Assembly: GCA_009823505.1 (NCBI GenBank)
Contig: VZQC01005558.1
Span: forward strand, 322,890 to 386,889
DNA: 64,000 bases
Direction: 5' to 3'
DNA from: Rhizomys pruinosus
Taxonomy: Eukaryota; Chordata; Mammalia; Rodentia; Spalacidae
The notes under the pieces are model-generated. The model did not search any database. It saw only the letters and a list, made by a program, of their open reading frames with translations, and was not told where the DNA came from. How positions within the stretch are numbered: the first letter of the stretch is position 1; each line of letters starts with the position of its first letter. The translations under genes were made by a program, and so were the position numbers. Shown here piece by piece: positions 21,036 through 33,332 of the stretch.

Positions 21036-24000
21036 CTAGCATCCACAGATGAGGGATACCATTCGTCGTTTGTTTTTCTGGGACTGTGTTACTTCACTCA
21101 GCATGATGTCCTCTAGCTCCAGCCATTTTCCTGCAAAGCTCGTGATGTCGTCTTTCTTTACTGCTGCATAGAACTCCATTGTGTAGATGTACCACATTTT
21201 CTCTATCCACTCATCAGTTGAGGGGCATTTAGGTTGGTTCCAGCTCCTTGCTATTGTGAAGAGAGCTGCAATAAACATGGCCGTGCATGTATCTCTGTGG
21301 TGGCGTAAGTCTTGAGGGTACATGCCCAGGAGTGGTATGGCTGGGTCGGGTGGCAAGTTCATTCCAAGTCTTCCAAGGGTTCTCCACACTGCTTTCCATA
21401 GTGGCTGTACGAGTTTACATTCCCACCAGCAGTGGATGAGTGTTCCCCTTTCCCCACAACCTCTCCAGCACTTGGTATCATTTGTTTTCTTGATCCTAGC
21501 CAGTCTTATTGGAGTAAGATGATATCTTAAAGTGGTTTTCATTTGCATTTCCTTAATGATTAGTGATGTTGAACAGTTCTTGAGGTGTTTCTCAGACATC
21601 TCTAATTCCTCACTTGTGAAGTCTCTGTTCAGCTCTTTGCTCCATCTATTGAGTGGGTCATTTGTTTTCTTTCTTCTTTGATTTTTGAGTAGTTTATATA
21701 TTCTGGAAATCAATGCTTTGTGAGATGTTTCTGTGGTGAAGGTTTCCTCCCACTCTGTAGGATTTTCTCTTCACTTCCTTGATTGTTTCTTTTGATGTAC
21801 AGAAGCTTTTGAGTTTAATGAGGTCCCATTTGTCAATTGTCAACCTTAATTCTTGAGCAGCTGCTGTCTGATTTAGGAAATCTTTTCCTACACCTATGTC
21901 TCGTAGTCTGCTGCCAACCTTGTCTTCTATCACGTTCAGAGTTTGGGGTTTCATGTTGATGTCTTTAATTCATCTGGAGTTGACTTTTGTACAGGGTGAG
22001 AGGTAGGGGTTTAATTTCATTCTTCTACAAGTGGTGATCCAGTTTTGCCAACACCACTTGCTGAAGGTGCTGTCTTTTCTCCATTGTGTCTTCTTGGCCC
22101 CCTTGTCAAATATGAGATGGCTGAAATTGTATGTGCTCAAGGTGGGATCTTCAGTTTTGTTCCATTGGTCAACAGGTCTGTTTTTATGCCAATACCAGGC
22201 TGTTTTTATGACTATAGCCCTGTAGTATAGTTTGAAGTCTGGTATAGAGATCCCCCCTGTGTTGCTTTTTTCACTCAGGGTTGTGTTGGCTATTTAGGGT
22301 CTTTTGTTTTTCCAAATGAAACTGAGGATTTTTTTTTCCAAGCCTGTGAAGAAACTTTTGGGAATTTTAGTTGGGATTGCATTAAATATATACAAGAGTT
22401 TGGGTAGAATGGACATTATTACTATATTAATTATCCCAATCCATGAGCATGGGAGGTTTTTCCATTTTCTGATGTCTTCTTCAATTTCTTTCTTTAAGGG
22501 TTTAAAATTTTTGTTGTAGAGATATTTGGCGTCTTTGGTTAGGTTTGTTCCTAGGTATTTTATTGTTTTTGAGGCTACTGTGAGTGGGAAGGTCTCCATG
22601 AATTCCTTCCTCAGTTGCTCGTTGTTAGTGTAAAGAAAGGCTACTGATTTTTTTAGGTTAATTTTGTATCCTGCCACTTTGCTGAAGCTGTTAATCGTTT
22701 CTAGGAGTTTTCTGGTGGAGTTTTTTAGCATCCCTTAAGTAAACAATCATATCATCAGCAAAATGGAATAGCTTGACTTCCTCTTTTCCAAGTAGCACTC
22801 CTTTAATTTCCTTTTCTTGCCTTATTGCCCTAGCAAGTGTTTTGAGTACTATATTGAAGAGGAGTAGTGACAGGGGGCAGCCTTGCTGAGTTCCTACCTT
22901 TAAAGGGAATGTTTCTGTCATTTCCCCATTCAGGATAATATTGGCTGTGGGTTTCCTGTATATTGCTTTGATTACATTGAGGAATGATCCCTCCAAACCA
23001 ATTCCCTCTAGGGCTTTAAGCATGAAGGGATGCTGGATTTTGTCAAAGGCTTTTTCCACGTCAATTGAGATGATTGTGTGTTTTTTTGTCTTTCAGTCCA
23101 TTTACATTTTTGATGATATTTATTGATTTTCATATGTTGAACCATCCCTGCATCTCTGGTATGAATCCAACTTGGTTGTGGTGGTGGATAATCTTCTTGA
23201 TGTGGGTCTGTAAATTTTGGCATCTGTGTTCATGAGGGAGATGGGTCTATAGTTCTCCTTTTTGGTTGTATCTTTGCCTGGTTTTGGTAATAGAGTGATG
23301 CTGGCTTCATAGAAGGAATTTGGGAGAATTCCCTCTGTTTGTATCCTTCTAAACATTTTCAGTAATAATGGTTGTAAGCCTTTTGAAATGTTTTATAGAA
23401 TTCTGCCATGAAGCCATCTGGGCCTGGGCTTTTTTTAGTTGGGAGGTTTCTTATTATATCTTTAATTTCTTCATATATTATGGGTCTGTTTAAGCTGTCG
23501 ATCTCTTCTTGGTTGAGCTTTGGTGATTCCCAGGATTTCAGATATTCATCCATTTCTTCTAGGTTTTCAAACTTGGTAGAGTATAGGTTTTTGAAGTATT
23601 CCCATATGATTTTCTGGATCTTTTCATTGTCTGTTGTGATATTTCCCTTTTTCATCACAGATTGTATTGATTTGTAGTTGTTCCTTCTTTCTTTTGGTTA
23701 ACTGGGCTAGATGGTCTGTCCCTACGTTGTTTAGTCCTTTCAAAGGACCAACTTTTGGACTCTTTGTTTTTTATTCTTTTGTATATTCTTTGTTGTTCTA
23801 TGTTCATTTGATTTCTTCTCTGATTTTATTATTTAGCTTCCTATCTGTTGTGGGTTGAGGGTTCATCTGTTGTTTGCGTCTCAAGGCTTTTTATCAGCAG
23901 TGTTAGATCGTTCACTTTGTGCTCTTTCTGTGTTTGCTAATGTAGGCAGCCAGGGCATAAACTTCCCTCTTAGGAACTGCTTTTTAAGGTATCCATAGGT

Positions 24001-25365
24001 GTTGTTGTGTTGTATTATCATTGTCATCAGTTCGCAGGAATCTTTTTGTCTTTCTTTATGTCTGTCCTTGACACCATTCAATTATTCAGGAGAGTGGGTT
24101 TGTTTAGTCTCCCATGTGTTCTTGGTAGCAGTTGGGCTTATTCCTGGTGTTGTTTGAGTTACTTATTGCACTGTGGTCTGATAGAATATCCATGGAAATT
24201 AATTTCAATCTTTTTGTATTTGTGGTAGGTTCATTCTTGTCCAGTATGTGGGTAGTATTGGAGAATTTTCTGTGGGTTGCTGAGTAGAAAGTTGTATTCT
24301 CTGGGTATAGGGTGGAATATTCAGTATATGCCCTGTGAGGTCATTTGGTGTTCATATCATTCAGGTTTCAGATGCTCTGTTTTATTTTTTTGTCCCATTG
24401 GCCTGTCCAAAGGGCTCAGTGGGGTATGAAGTCCCCTTCTATGAGTGTACTGGGGTTAGTTTGTGACTTGTCTTGGAGAATGTGTCTTTATAATAAGTTT
24501 GGGTGCAATATATAATTATATATATATAATATATAATTCATAAATTGTGAAATCTTTCTTGGTGAATTGTTGCCTTTGATAAAAGTGTATGACCTTCTTT
24601 TGTCTCCTTCTGATTGCTTTTACTGTTAGAAGCTCTATTTTGTCTGATATTAAAATTAGCAACACCTGCTTTCTTTTTGGTACACATTTGTTGAATATTT
24701 TTTCCATCCCTTTCATTTAAGGTAGGTGCCTGTTCTTCAAGGTAAGATGTGGTTTCTGTAGACAGCGTATCGATGGGTTTTCTGATTCCTAATCCAATCT
24801 CCCAGTCTATGTCTTTTGATTGGGGGAATTTACGTCCATTAATATTTAAGGTTATGACTGATAGGTTTTGTGTTAGCTTCCTTTTGCTTATTATCCATTT
24901 GCAGGTTTGGTTTAGGTTTCCCCTAACTATCTGCAGTTTATGCTTTTTATTGATTTCTCTTTCTAGGTGCCTGGAATTTGCTCATTTCTTTTTGTCCCTT
25001 TGAATTGCTTTCAAGTATTCTCTGAAGGCTTGGTTTCTGGACATGTATTCTATCTCAATCCTTGTTTTATGTCAGAACTTGGATTTTTTCTGCTCTCCTT
25101 CAAGTCAAATTGACATTTTTGCTGTTTGAGTAACCTGGGTTGGCATCTATTGTCCTTTAACACTGGGAATAATTTGCTCCACGTTCTTCTTGCTTTCATA
25201 GTTTGCAACTAGAGAAAGTCAGTTGTAATTCTGATAATTTCCCTTATAGGTCACTTGTTTTTCTCTTGTGGCTTTAAGGATTTTGTCTTTGTTTTAGGTG
25301 TCTAACATTTTAACTAAGATATGGCATGGAGAATTTTCATTTCTGATGTTGTCTTATTGGAGTTC
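21036..25365 (-). pseudogene. L1 ORF2 (endonuclease-reverse transcriptase), broken
   Basis: Read in reverse: endonuclease region 25365-24500 with stops; the [11 protein letters not shown] motif of reverse transcriptase (23359-23658); the [19 protein letters not shown] block (23120-23356); the catalytic F-A-D-D box in 22691-23059; then the C-terminal cysteine-bearing segment ending VSLICGC at 21036. In an intact L1 this is one protein of about 1,280 residues that nicks DNA and copies L1 RNA. Here frameshifts and stops split it. The last 225 codons are uninterrupted. Confidence 0.93.
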
Positions 25366-25375
25366 TATGTGCTTC

Positions 25376-26011
25376 TTATATTTGTATTGCTTTGTCTTTT
25401 TTTAGTTTGGGGAAATTTTCATCTATTATTCTGTTGAAGATCTGATAAATATCATTCTCTTGGGATTCTTCTCCTTCCTCTATTCCTATGATGCAGAGGT
25501 TTGATCTTTTCATAGTGTCCCACATTTCCTGGTTGTTCCACTTTTGTGTATTTTTAAATTTTTCATAATCTTTACTTGAGGTATTTAGTTGTTCTGTGTT
25601 GTCTTCCAGGTCTGATATTCTTTGTTCTGCTTCCTCTATTCTGCTTCTGAGGCATTTTCCTTTCCTTTTCTCTTGATTAGATGGGTGTTTGATTTCCTTT
25701 TTCATTTCGTCTTCGGATTTCTTTAGTATTTCCACTTCCTTTTGGAACTTCTCAATCTCTTCCTATAGCTTTTTGCTTCTCTGGTTGGTTTCCTTATTTT
25801 TTTCAACATGGGATCTTTTCAGTGTTTCCACTTCCTTCTGGAGTTTGTCATTCTCTCTCTCTAGGTCCTTTTTGAGTTCTTCATTCTCTTTTCTTAATTC
25901 TTTGATTTTCTCTTTATAATCTTGTACTTCTTTAAGTATGTTCTCAATTGTATTCCTAATATCTGTGTCCTGGGCCATCCCCAGGGTGATCCCATTGTAG
26001 GAACCTTCCAC
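25376..26011 (-). pseudogene. L1 ORF1 (RNA-binding coiled-coil protein), one break
   Basis: The N-terminal frame (25763-26011) starts MEGSYNGITLG and has a Lys/Glu heptad coiled coil (IKELRKENEELKKDLEREN). The second frame (25376-25735) holds the RRM-side motif LCIIGIEEGEESQ and IFNRIIDENFPKLKK. Stops between 25736 and 25762 separate them and the C-terminal part is missing its usual extension. In functional L1, ORF1p trimers coat the RNA. Confidence 0.9.
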
Positions 26012-26592
26012 AGGTTGGTAGAGCTTGGTATGGGATTATCCTGCACTTTTCCCATGTTGTCTCTTATTCGTGTCCCTGGAATATGGGCTTCTCCTTGTCT
26101 TTATTCCAATGTGAATCCCAAATGCCTCTTCACTGCTTTGAAAGCTTGCTTTGCTTACCTCCTTCAGATGACTTCGTCGTTTGTTTGAATGACTTGTTTT
26201 TCTACTTTATTCCTTGCTTATAGAGTGTTGACTTCTCTAAGCTCTAAGCTTTCTATTGGAAGTCCAACTCACTCTTCCTTTTCTGTTCTGAAGGTTCTCC
26301 AAAGAATCCACTTAGACACTCCTTCCTTCGGTAATCCCAGTTGGCTGCGGGTAAGGGGGTGCTCTTCAGCCCCTGCCCTGATACCTGTGGTTTAGGTGGT
26401 CTTGGGAGAGCTCCAATCTCAAGACTCACACAAACCCACCTTTTATACCAGCTGGGAGGATAACCACGCCCCCACAGTCACACCAGCCAATTGGGCCAAA
26501 GATCAACAAAAACAACGAAATCCAATCAAACAGTCTGCCTGGCTGAAGCACCCAGCTCTTACCTGTGGTTCAGGTTGTCTTGGGAGATCTCC
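26012..26592 (-). promoter_or_regulatory. L1 5'UTR with repeated module
   Basis: A 32-bp block (ACCTGTGGTT.AGGT.GTCTTGGGAGA.CTCC) occurs at 26383-26414 and again at 26561-26592, 178 bp apart; the second copy ends exactly at the element's 5' edge. Between them on the minus strand is TGGTATAAAA (26441-26450). This resembles the tandem-monomer promoters of murine L1s, by analogy. Confidence 0.65.
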
Positions 26593-26604
26593 CTCTGTTC
26601 AGCT

Positions 26605-29600
26605 ATTTACTCCATCTTTTGAGTAGGTCATTTGTTTTATTTTTTTAAGTAGTCTATATATTCTGGATGTTAATGCTCTATCAGATGTATCAGTGGTGAA
26701 GGTTTCCTCTCACTCTGTGGGTTTTCTCTTCACTTCCTTGATTGTTTCTTTTGCTGTACAAAAGCTTTTGAGTTTGATGAGGTCCCACTTGTCAGCTGTT
26801 GACCTTATTTCCTGTGCAGCTTCTGTTTGATTTAGAAAGTCCTTTCCTATGCTTATGTCTTGTGGGTTGCTGCCAACTTTTTCTTCTATCACATTCAGGG
26901 TTTCAGGTTTCAGGTTTCAGGTTGAGATCTTTGATCCACTTGGAGATGATTTTTGTACAGGATGAGATGTAGGGATTTAATTTTGTTATTCTACAAATGG
27001 TGATCCATTTTTGCCAACACTGCTGAAAATGCACTCTTTCCTCCATTGAGCTTTATTGGCCCCTTTGTCAAATATGAGGTGGTGAAGTTATATGAGCTCA
27101 AGTTTGGATCTTCAATTGTGTTTCATTGGTCAATGTGTCTGTGTTTGTGCCAGCACCAGGCTGTCTTTATGACTATAGCCATGTAATATAGTTTGAAGTC
27201 TGGTAAGGTGATCCCCCGTGTTTCCCTTTTCACTCAGAGTTGCTTTAGCTATTCTGGGTCTTTCGTTTTTCCATATGAATTTGAGGATTTTTTCCAAGTC
27301 TGTGAAGAAGTTCATGGGGATATTGATTGGGATTGTATTGAATCTGTATATTAATTTGGGAAGAATGGACATTTTTACTATATTAATTTTTCTAATCCAT
27401 GCACTTGGGAGGTCTTTCTATCTTTTGATGTCATCTTCAATCTCCTTCTTTAGGGTTTTAAAATTTTTGTTGTAGAGGTCTTTGGTGTCTTTGGTTAGGT
27501 TTATTCCTAGGTATTTTTTTCTTTTTGAGGCTATTGTGATTGGGAAGGTCTTCTTATATTCCTTATCTAGTTGCTTATTGTTGGTGTAAAGAAAGGCTAC
27601 TGATTTTTCTAGGTTTATTTTGTGTCCCACTTTACTGAAGTGTCACCACTTTACTGAAACTTTTAATCATTTCTAGCAATTTTCTGGTGGAATTTTTAGT
27701 ATCCCTTAGGTAAACTATCATATCATCTGCAAAAGGGATAATTTTACTTTCTCTTTTCCAAATAGCACTCCTTTAATTTCCCTTTCTTGCTTTCTTGCCC
27801 TAGCAAGTATTTCAAGCACTGTGTTGAAGAGGAGTGGCTATATGGGCACTTTCGCCAGATTCCTTTAAGGGGAATGCTTCTAACTTTTCTCCATTTAGAA
27901 TGATGTTGGCAGTGGGTTTGTGGTATAGGGCTTTGATTACATTGAGGAATGATCCCTCCAGTACAATTCCCTCTAGGTCTTTAAGCATCACAGGTTGCCA
28001 TATTTTGTCAAAGTCTGTTTCTGCATCAATTGAGATGATCATGTGTTTTTTGTCTTTAAGTCCATTTATGTGTTTTATGTTTTTTTTGAATTTATGTATG
28101 TTGAACCATCCCTGCATCTTTGGTATGAATCCAACTTGATCATGATGGGTGATCTTTTTGATGTGGGTCACTATGTGGTTTGCAAGTATTTTGTTGAGAA
28201 TTTTTGCGTCTCTGTTCATTAATGAGATGGGTCTATCGTTTGCTTGTTTGGCTGTGCCTTTGCCTGGTTTTGGTATTAGAATGATGCTGACTTCATAGAA
28301 GGAATTTGGGTGATTTTCTTCTGTTTGTATCTTTCTTGAAAAGTTTGAGTAGTAATGGCTGTAAGACCTCTTTAAGAATTGTGCTGTGAAACCATCTGGG
28401 CCTGGGGTTGTTTTAGTTGGGAGGGTTTTTTTTTTTTTTTATTACAGTCTCAATTTCCTCATATATTATGGGACTGTTTAAGCTATCTCTTCTTGGTTAT
28501 GCTTTGGTAGTTTCCATGATTTCAGATATTCATCCATTTCTCTTATGTTTTCAAATTTAGTAGAGTATAGGTTAAAGTATTCCCATATGATTGTCAGGAT
28601 CTTTACTTTGTCTGTTGTGATGTTTCCCCTTTCATCATGAAAACTATTGATTTGCAGTTGTTCTTTCTTTCTTTTGGTTAACTGGGCTAGAGTTCTGTCT
28701 ATTTTGCTTATCTTTTCAAAGAGCCAGATTTTGGATTTATTGATTCTTTGTATTGGTTTCTTTGTTCCTATTTCATTGATTTCTGCTCTGATTTTTGTTA
28801 CTTCTTCCTGTCTGTTGGGTTTACGGTTCATTTGTTGTTGTCTCTCAAGTATTTTTAGCTGCAGTGTTAGATCATTTATGTGTTACCTTTTTGTTTTTTT
28901 GATGTGGGCACTTAGGGCTATAAATTTTCCTCTTAAGACTGCTTTTAATATATCACACAGGTTTTGTTGCATTGTATTGTCTTTTTCTTTTAGTTCCAAG
29001 AATGCTTTTATTTCTTTCTTCATTTCTTCACTTTGTTTAGTCTCCATGTGTTCTTGTAGCTAGTAGGCTTACCCTGGTGATCATATTGAGCCTTAATGAA
29101 CTGAGGTCTGATGGGATGCATGAAATAATTTGATCCTTTTCTGTTGTTGAGATTTCTCCTGTGTCCCAGTATATGTTCGATTTTGGAGAATGTTCCATGA
29201 GTAAAAATGTTCCATGAACTGAGTAGAAAGTATATTTTCTGGTGTTTGGGTGGAATATTCTGTAGATATCTGTGAGGTCCATTTGGTGTGTTGTATTGTT
29301 CAGTTCCAAAGTCTTTGTATTTTTTGTCCAGTTGATCTATCCAAGGGACTCAGTCGGGTATTGAAGTCCTCCACTATTACTGTGCTAGGATTAATCTGTG
29401 TCTTGAGGGCATGAAGGATTGTGTTTATAAACTTAGGTGAACCAGAGTTTGGTGCATAAACATTTAAGATTGTGAAATCTTCCTGGTTAATTGTTCTGTT
29501 GATAAGGATGTAATAGCCCTTTTTGTCTCTTCTGATTAATTTTACTCTGAGTTCTGTTTTGTCTGATATTAGAATAGCAACTCCTGCTTGCTTTTTGGAA

Positions 29601-29870
29601 CCATTTGCTTGGAATATTTTTTCTATCTTTTCACTCTAAGGTGGTGTCTGTCTTTGAGGGTGAGATGGGTTTCTTGGAGACAGCATATAGATGGATTCTG
29701 TTTCCTAATCCATTCTCCCAATCTATTTTGGTTGGGGAGTTTAGACCATTAATATTTAAGATTGTTATTGAGAGATCTGTGTTGTTTCCTTTCAACTTAT
29801 TATTATTTTTGTATGTGTATGAATGTACTGTCTGCATGTAGGTTTGTGCACCTGTGTAATGCAATGCCAC
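26605..29870 (-). pseudogene. old L1 ORF2 remnant
   Basis: Continuation of the host L1: broken frames at 26710-26892, 27130-27372, 27418-27630, 27812-28219, 28478-28831 and 29037-29309 match in order those of the nested L1, with the endonuclease start at about 29800. Stops are numerous. Confidence 0.88.
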
Positions 29871-30029
29871 GGAGGTCAGAAGAGGGCCTTGGATTCCCCT
29901 GGAACTGGAGTTCTCCTAGAATTGGAGTTACAGACGGTTTTTAGCCACCATGTGGGAGCTGGGGATCAAACCCGGGTTCTCTGCAAGAGCAGTCAGTGCT
30001 CTTAACTGCTAGGCTATCTCTCCAGCCCC
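29802..30029 (-). mobile_element. young B2 SINE inside L1
   Basis: Complete reversed B2 in the L1 ORF1-ORF2 boundary region. Target duplication TCAACTTATT at 29792-29801 and 30030-30039. Confidence 0.95.
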
Positions 30030-30446
30030 TCAACTTATTTTTTGTTTGCATTCTTGGTCTAGGTTTTTATTTACTCTGATATGCTTTTGTTAATTTCCCT
30101 CTTTAGTTGCTTGGGGATAGTTGCTCCTTTCCTCTCTATTCTTTGAATTGCTTCAAGTATTTTCTGAAGTGTTGGTTCTTTTGACATGTGTTCTTTCATT
30201 CTGTTTATGTTATGAAATATTTTTCTTTCCCCTTCAACTATAATTGACATTTTTGCTGCGTATAGTAATCTGGATTGGCATCTAAAGTCGTTTAGCACTG
30301 GGAATACTTTGGTCCATGTTCTTCTTGCTTTCATCCTTTGTAGTGAGAAGTCAGCTGTAATTCTGATGTGTTTCCCCTTAAATGTCACTTGTTTTTTTCT
30401 TGTGGCTTTCAGTATTTTATTTTGCCTTTGTTTTGAGCATCTAGTG

Positions 30447-30637
30447 TTTTTTTTTGTTGTTTTGTTTTTGCTTTTTTTTTTTTTTTTGTCTTTTCAAGAC
30501 AGGTCTCCCTGTCTCCCTGTAGCCCCAGCTGTCCTGGAACTCACTCTGTAGACCAAGCTGGTCTTGAACTCACAAAGATCCGCCTACCTCTGGCTCCCAA
30601 GTGCTAGGATTAAAGGCCTGTGCCACCACGCCCAGCT
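30447..30637 (-). mobile_element. B1 SINE inside L1 ORF1
   Basis: T-rich tail (30466-30488), a CTCCCTGT duplication at 30505-30520 within the body, then the usual B1 to CACCACGCCCAGCTG. Interrupts old L1 ORF1. Confidence 0.93.
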
Positions 30638-31084
30638 GGTTTTGTTTATTTGGTGTTCTATGTGCTTCTTGTACTTGTATGGGTTTGTCTTTTTTCGGTT
30701 TGGGGAAATTTTCTTCTATTATTCTGTTGAAGATCGGATCAATACCCTTGTCTTGGGATTCTTCTTCTTCCTCTATTCCTATGATGCAGAGGTTTGGACT
30801 TTTCATAGTGTCCCACATTCCTGGTTGTTCCACTCTTACATTTTTAAAAACATTTTCATAATCTTTACTTGAGGATTCTAGTCATGGCTTGTTATCTTGT
30901 AGGTATGATATTCTTTTTTTCTGCTTCATCCATTCTGCTTCTGAGGCTTTTTCCCACCCTTTTCTGCTGATTGGATGAATGTTCAATTTCTTTTTTCACT
31001 TCTTCCTGTGATTTCTTTAGTATTTCCACTTCCTTTTGGAGCTTGTCATTCCTTTCTTATAGCTCCTTACTTTGCTGGTCAGTT

Positions 31085-31312
31085 TCTTTTTTCCTTTCAG
31101 CCTGAAATCTTCAGTGTTTCCACTTCCTTCTGGAGTTTGTCATTCTCTCCTTCTAGTTCTTTTTGGAGTCTGTATTTCTCTTCCACTAGTTATTTTCAGA
31201 GTCTGTATTTCTTTTCCTCTGGTTCTTCTCGGAGTTTGTCATTCTCTCCCTCTAGTTCTTTCTGGAGTTTATCATTCTTTCCTTCTAGTTACTTCCTGAG
31301 TTTTTTCATTCT
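31085..31312. repeat. degenerate about 42-bp tandem in L1 coiled-coil region
   Basis: CTTCTGGAGTTTGTCATTCTCTCC-like blocks recur at about 31128, 31230 and 31260 with intermediates (TTTTTGGAGTCTGTATTTC, TTTTCAGAGTCTGTATTTC). This corresponds to variable coiled-coil heptads of ORF1. Confidence 0.6.
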
Positions 31313-31599
31313 CTCCCCTTAGTTCTCTGATTTGTTCTTTATATATTTTTTTATTTCATTGAATATGTCTACAATTGTTCTTCTATGGTCAGTGTCTTGA
31401 TTTCTTTCCAGGGAGATCTCATTGTTGGGAACTTCTACAGGACTGGTGGAGTTTGGTGGGTATTTATTATGAGCTTTTTCCCATATCGTTGTTGTTCTTC
31501 CATTGTGTCTTTGGCATGTGGCTTTGGTTTGTTTGTTTGTTTGGATTCTGGTGCTAATCTCAAGTGTTAATATGGAGGATTGGTTGGTCATCCACTATG

Positions 31600-32150
31600 T
31601 TTCCTGCCGATTTCTTCCTCAGTGTTGGCTGTGCAGCCTAGAATCACTGACATTGCACCTGCTGGATAGTGCCAACCACAGCACTAGCAGCTTATTTTCT
31701 CCACCACAGTACCAGTAGCTTGACAGCAGTGTGTATGTGGGGTTCTTACTCCTCCTTTGGCCTGGGTGCTGGTACCTCACTTGGCTGCAGAGTTTGCAGG
31801 CTGCCTCTCCGTCCCTCTATGCACACAACTCTTCTCTCTGGTACCCGATTTGGGATGTCGAGCCCCTGGAAGGGCAGCAAGGCTGTGTATCAGTACCTTA
31901 CTTGGCTGCCGAGTTTGCAGGCCACCTCTCTACCAGATTTTTTTTTATCTTCTGCCTTTAAACACTCATATGCATCTGCACCTGAAGTGCATTAGAAGTC
32001 AAAGCTGTGCTCACTCCCTGAGTCCCTGCTTGTCTGCTCTGACATCACCTCTCACTCTTCTCTCATGCTCATGTTGAGCTCTGCTGGACCCTCAACTGTG
32101 TTTAGAGTTTACAGAGTATCCAGTCTTCTGGCATTAATTATCCTCCTTTG
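31600..32150 (-). promoter_or_regulatory. 5'UTR of the old L1 with 121-bp repeated module
   Basis: GGTACCTCACTTGGCTGCAG (31771) recurs as AGTACCTTACTTGGCTGCCG (31892), with similarity continuing through AGTTTGCAGGC..CCTCTC. Period 121 bp, unlike the 178 bp of the nested L1, so the two L1s may have different promoter types. Confidence 0.55.
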
Positions 32151-32159
32151 GATTATTTC

Positions 32160-32800
32160 TTTCTTTAAAAATATTTTTATTAATTTTCTTGAGAATTTCA
32201 TGCAATATATTTGATCAAATTTACCTCCCAATCTTTCCAATTCCTTCCAATTCTCCTCTACCTCCCTCCTCCCCCAAGCTTCATGTCCTTTCTAGTGACT
32301 CCATCTTGTGTTATCTCTATGCTCCTGGGTGTGGGGGCACCCAGTGGAGCATGGTGGACCTACCCAGAGCCACATTCTTAAAGAAAACTGGCTCTCTTTC
32401 CCTCAGAAACCATCAATTGTTTATAGCCCCATAGTCAGGGGTGAAGGTTCATAAAGCCTCTCCCACTCCATGCTGGAAGGTTGGCTGGCATGATTTTATT
32501 ATATCTTGTGCAGGCAATCACAGCTGCTGTGAATTCATGAGTATAGTGGTTCTGTCATGTCCAGAAGGCACTGTTTTGCTCCAGTCCTCCCTAGCCTCTG
32601 GCTCTTACAATCTTTCTCCCTTCCTCTTCCATGGTTGTCCTTGAGCCTTGTAGAGAACTGTGACACAGATGTTCCATTTGTGGTTGAGCAGTTCATGGTC
32701 ACTTAGTCTCTGAACTTTGGCCAGTTGTGAGTTTCTACATTAACCAGCACCCACTGCACGAAACTTCTCTGATGGAGTCTGAGAGCTGCAGTCATCTATG
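32160..32800 (-). mobile_element. Lx-type L1 3'UTR
   Basis: In reverse it holds the old rodent L1 3'UTR marks AGAAACTCACAACTGGCCAAAG, TTGTAAGAGCCAGAGG and a tail. The same blocks occur at 36735, 54780 and 63300. Starts with an A-tail complement at 32160, directly beside the old L1's 5' end. Confidence 0.7.
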
Positions 32801-33034
32801 ATACCCTCAACTCTTCAAGGGAATGTCATACATACCTGCCTACCCTCAATTCTTTAAGGGAAACTCACACACATATACACACACATCTGTACTCAACTCT
32901 TTAAGTGGGTCCATTATTTTCCTTGCAGCCACAGGCATCAGACTTGAGATTCTTCACCTCTTAAAGGTAGAGTCACATTAGTGACTAGGAGCTGTCAGGT
33001 TTCAGCCTCTGCCTGAGGCTGCATCTTGGTTCCT

Positions 33035-33332
33035 GTGATGGTTTCAGTGAGTGTCCCCCCATAGGATCCATGTATTTAGACACTTGGTCCCCAGTTCATT
33101 GTGCTGGAAGAAGCATGAACTGGGGGCCAGCTTGGAGAATTCTTAATCCCTGCCAGATTTCTAGTTTCTCTCTGGTACCTATGTCTGCTTGAAGATGTGA
33201 GATCTCAGCTTTCTGCTTTAGCCACCTCCAGCCACTATGGCTTAGCAGGATGGACCCTCCTCCTGGAACTGTAAGCCAAATTGCCTTGGTTATGGTATTT
33301 TATCATAACAGAAAAGTCAGTAATGCAGTCCC
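33035..33332 (+). mobile_element. MTD-like MaLR LTR
   Basis: TGTGATGGTTTCAGTGAGTGTCCCCCCATAGGATCC.. to GAACTGTAAGCCAAATTGCC..TTTATCATAACAG follows the layout of rodent MT-type MaLR LTRs; no internal sequence adjoins it. Confidence 0.65.

Larger units (their letters stand above)
20690..26592 (-). mobile_element. near-full-length L1 nested in an older L1
   Basis: Starts with the A-tail (T run at 20690), 3'UTR with G-rich tract (20755-20790) and (GTT)n, ORF2, ORF1 and a 5'UTR ending at 26592. The 12-bp target duplication CTCTGTTCAGCT flanks it (20678-20689, 26593-26604) and is itself older L1 sequence. Length is 5.9 kb. ORF1 has one break near 25740 and ORF2 is broken into about nine frames, so it is no longer autonomous. 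The 5'UTR carries a module repeat and a TATA-like box. Confidence 0.95.
30040..31595 (-). pseudogene. old L1 ORF1 remnant
   Basis: Frames at 30071-30388 (KKARRTWTKVFPVLND-like C-terminal block), 30570-30833 (LCIIGIEEEEESQ) and 31319-31591 correspond to C-terminus, RRM side and N-terminus. The 30900-31310 stretch on the plus strand is a run of TTCC/CTTCTGG repeats, i.e. an expanded Lys/Glu coiled-coil region on the minus strand. Confidence 0.8.
19905..32150 (-). mobile_element. old nearly full-length L1, split by a younger L1
   Basis: The 3' part is 19905-20689 (ORF2 C-terminus; 3'UTR missing) and the remainder resumes at 26605 and runs to about 32150. Read in reverse it has a 5'UTR with repeated modules (31600-32150), a coiled-coil ORF1 (about 30570-31590) and ORF2 (about 26605-29870 plus 19905-20689) with an N-terminal endonuclease motif ILNINGLNSPTK near 29800. 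A B2 at 19981, B2 at 29802 and B1 at 30447 interrupt it. Frames are short and shifted, so it is dead. Confidence 0.88.
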
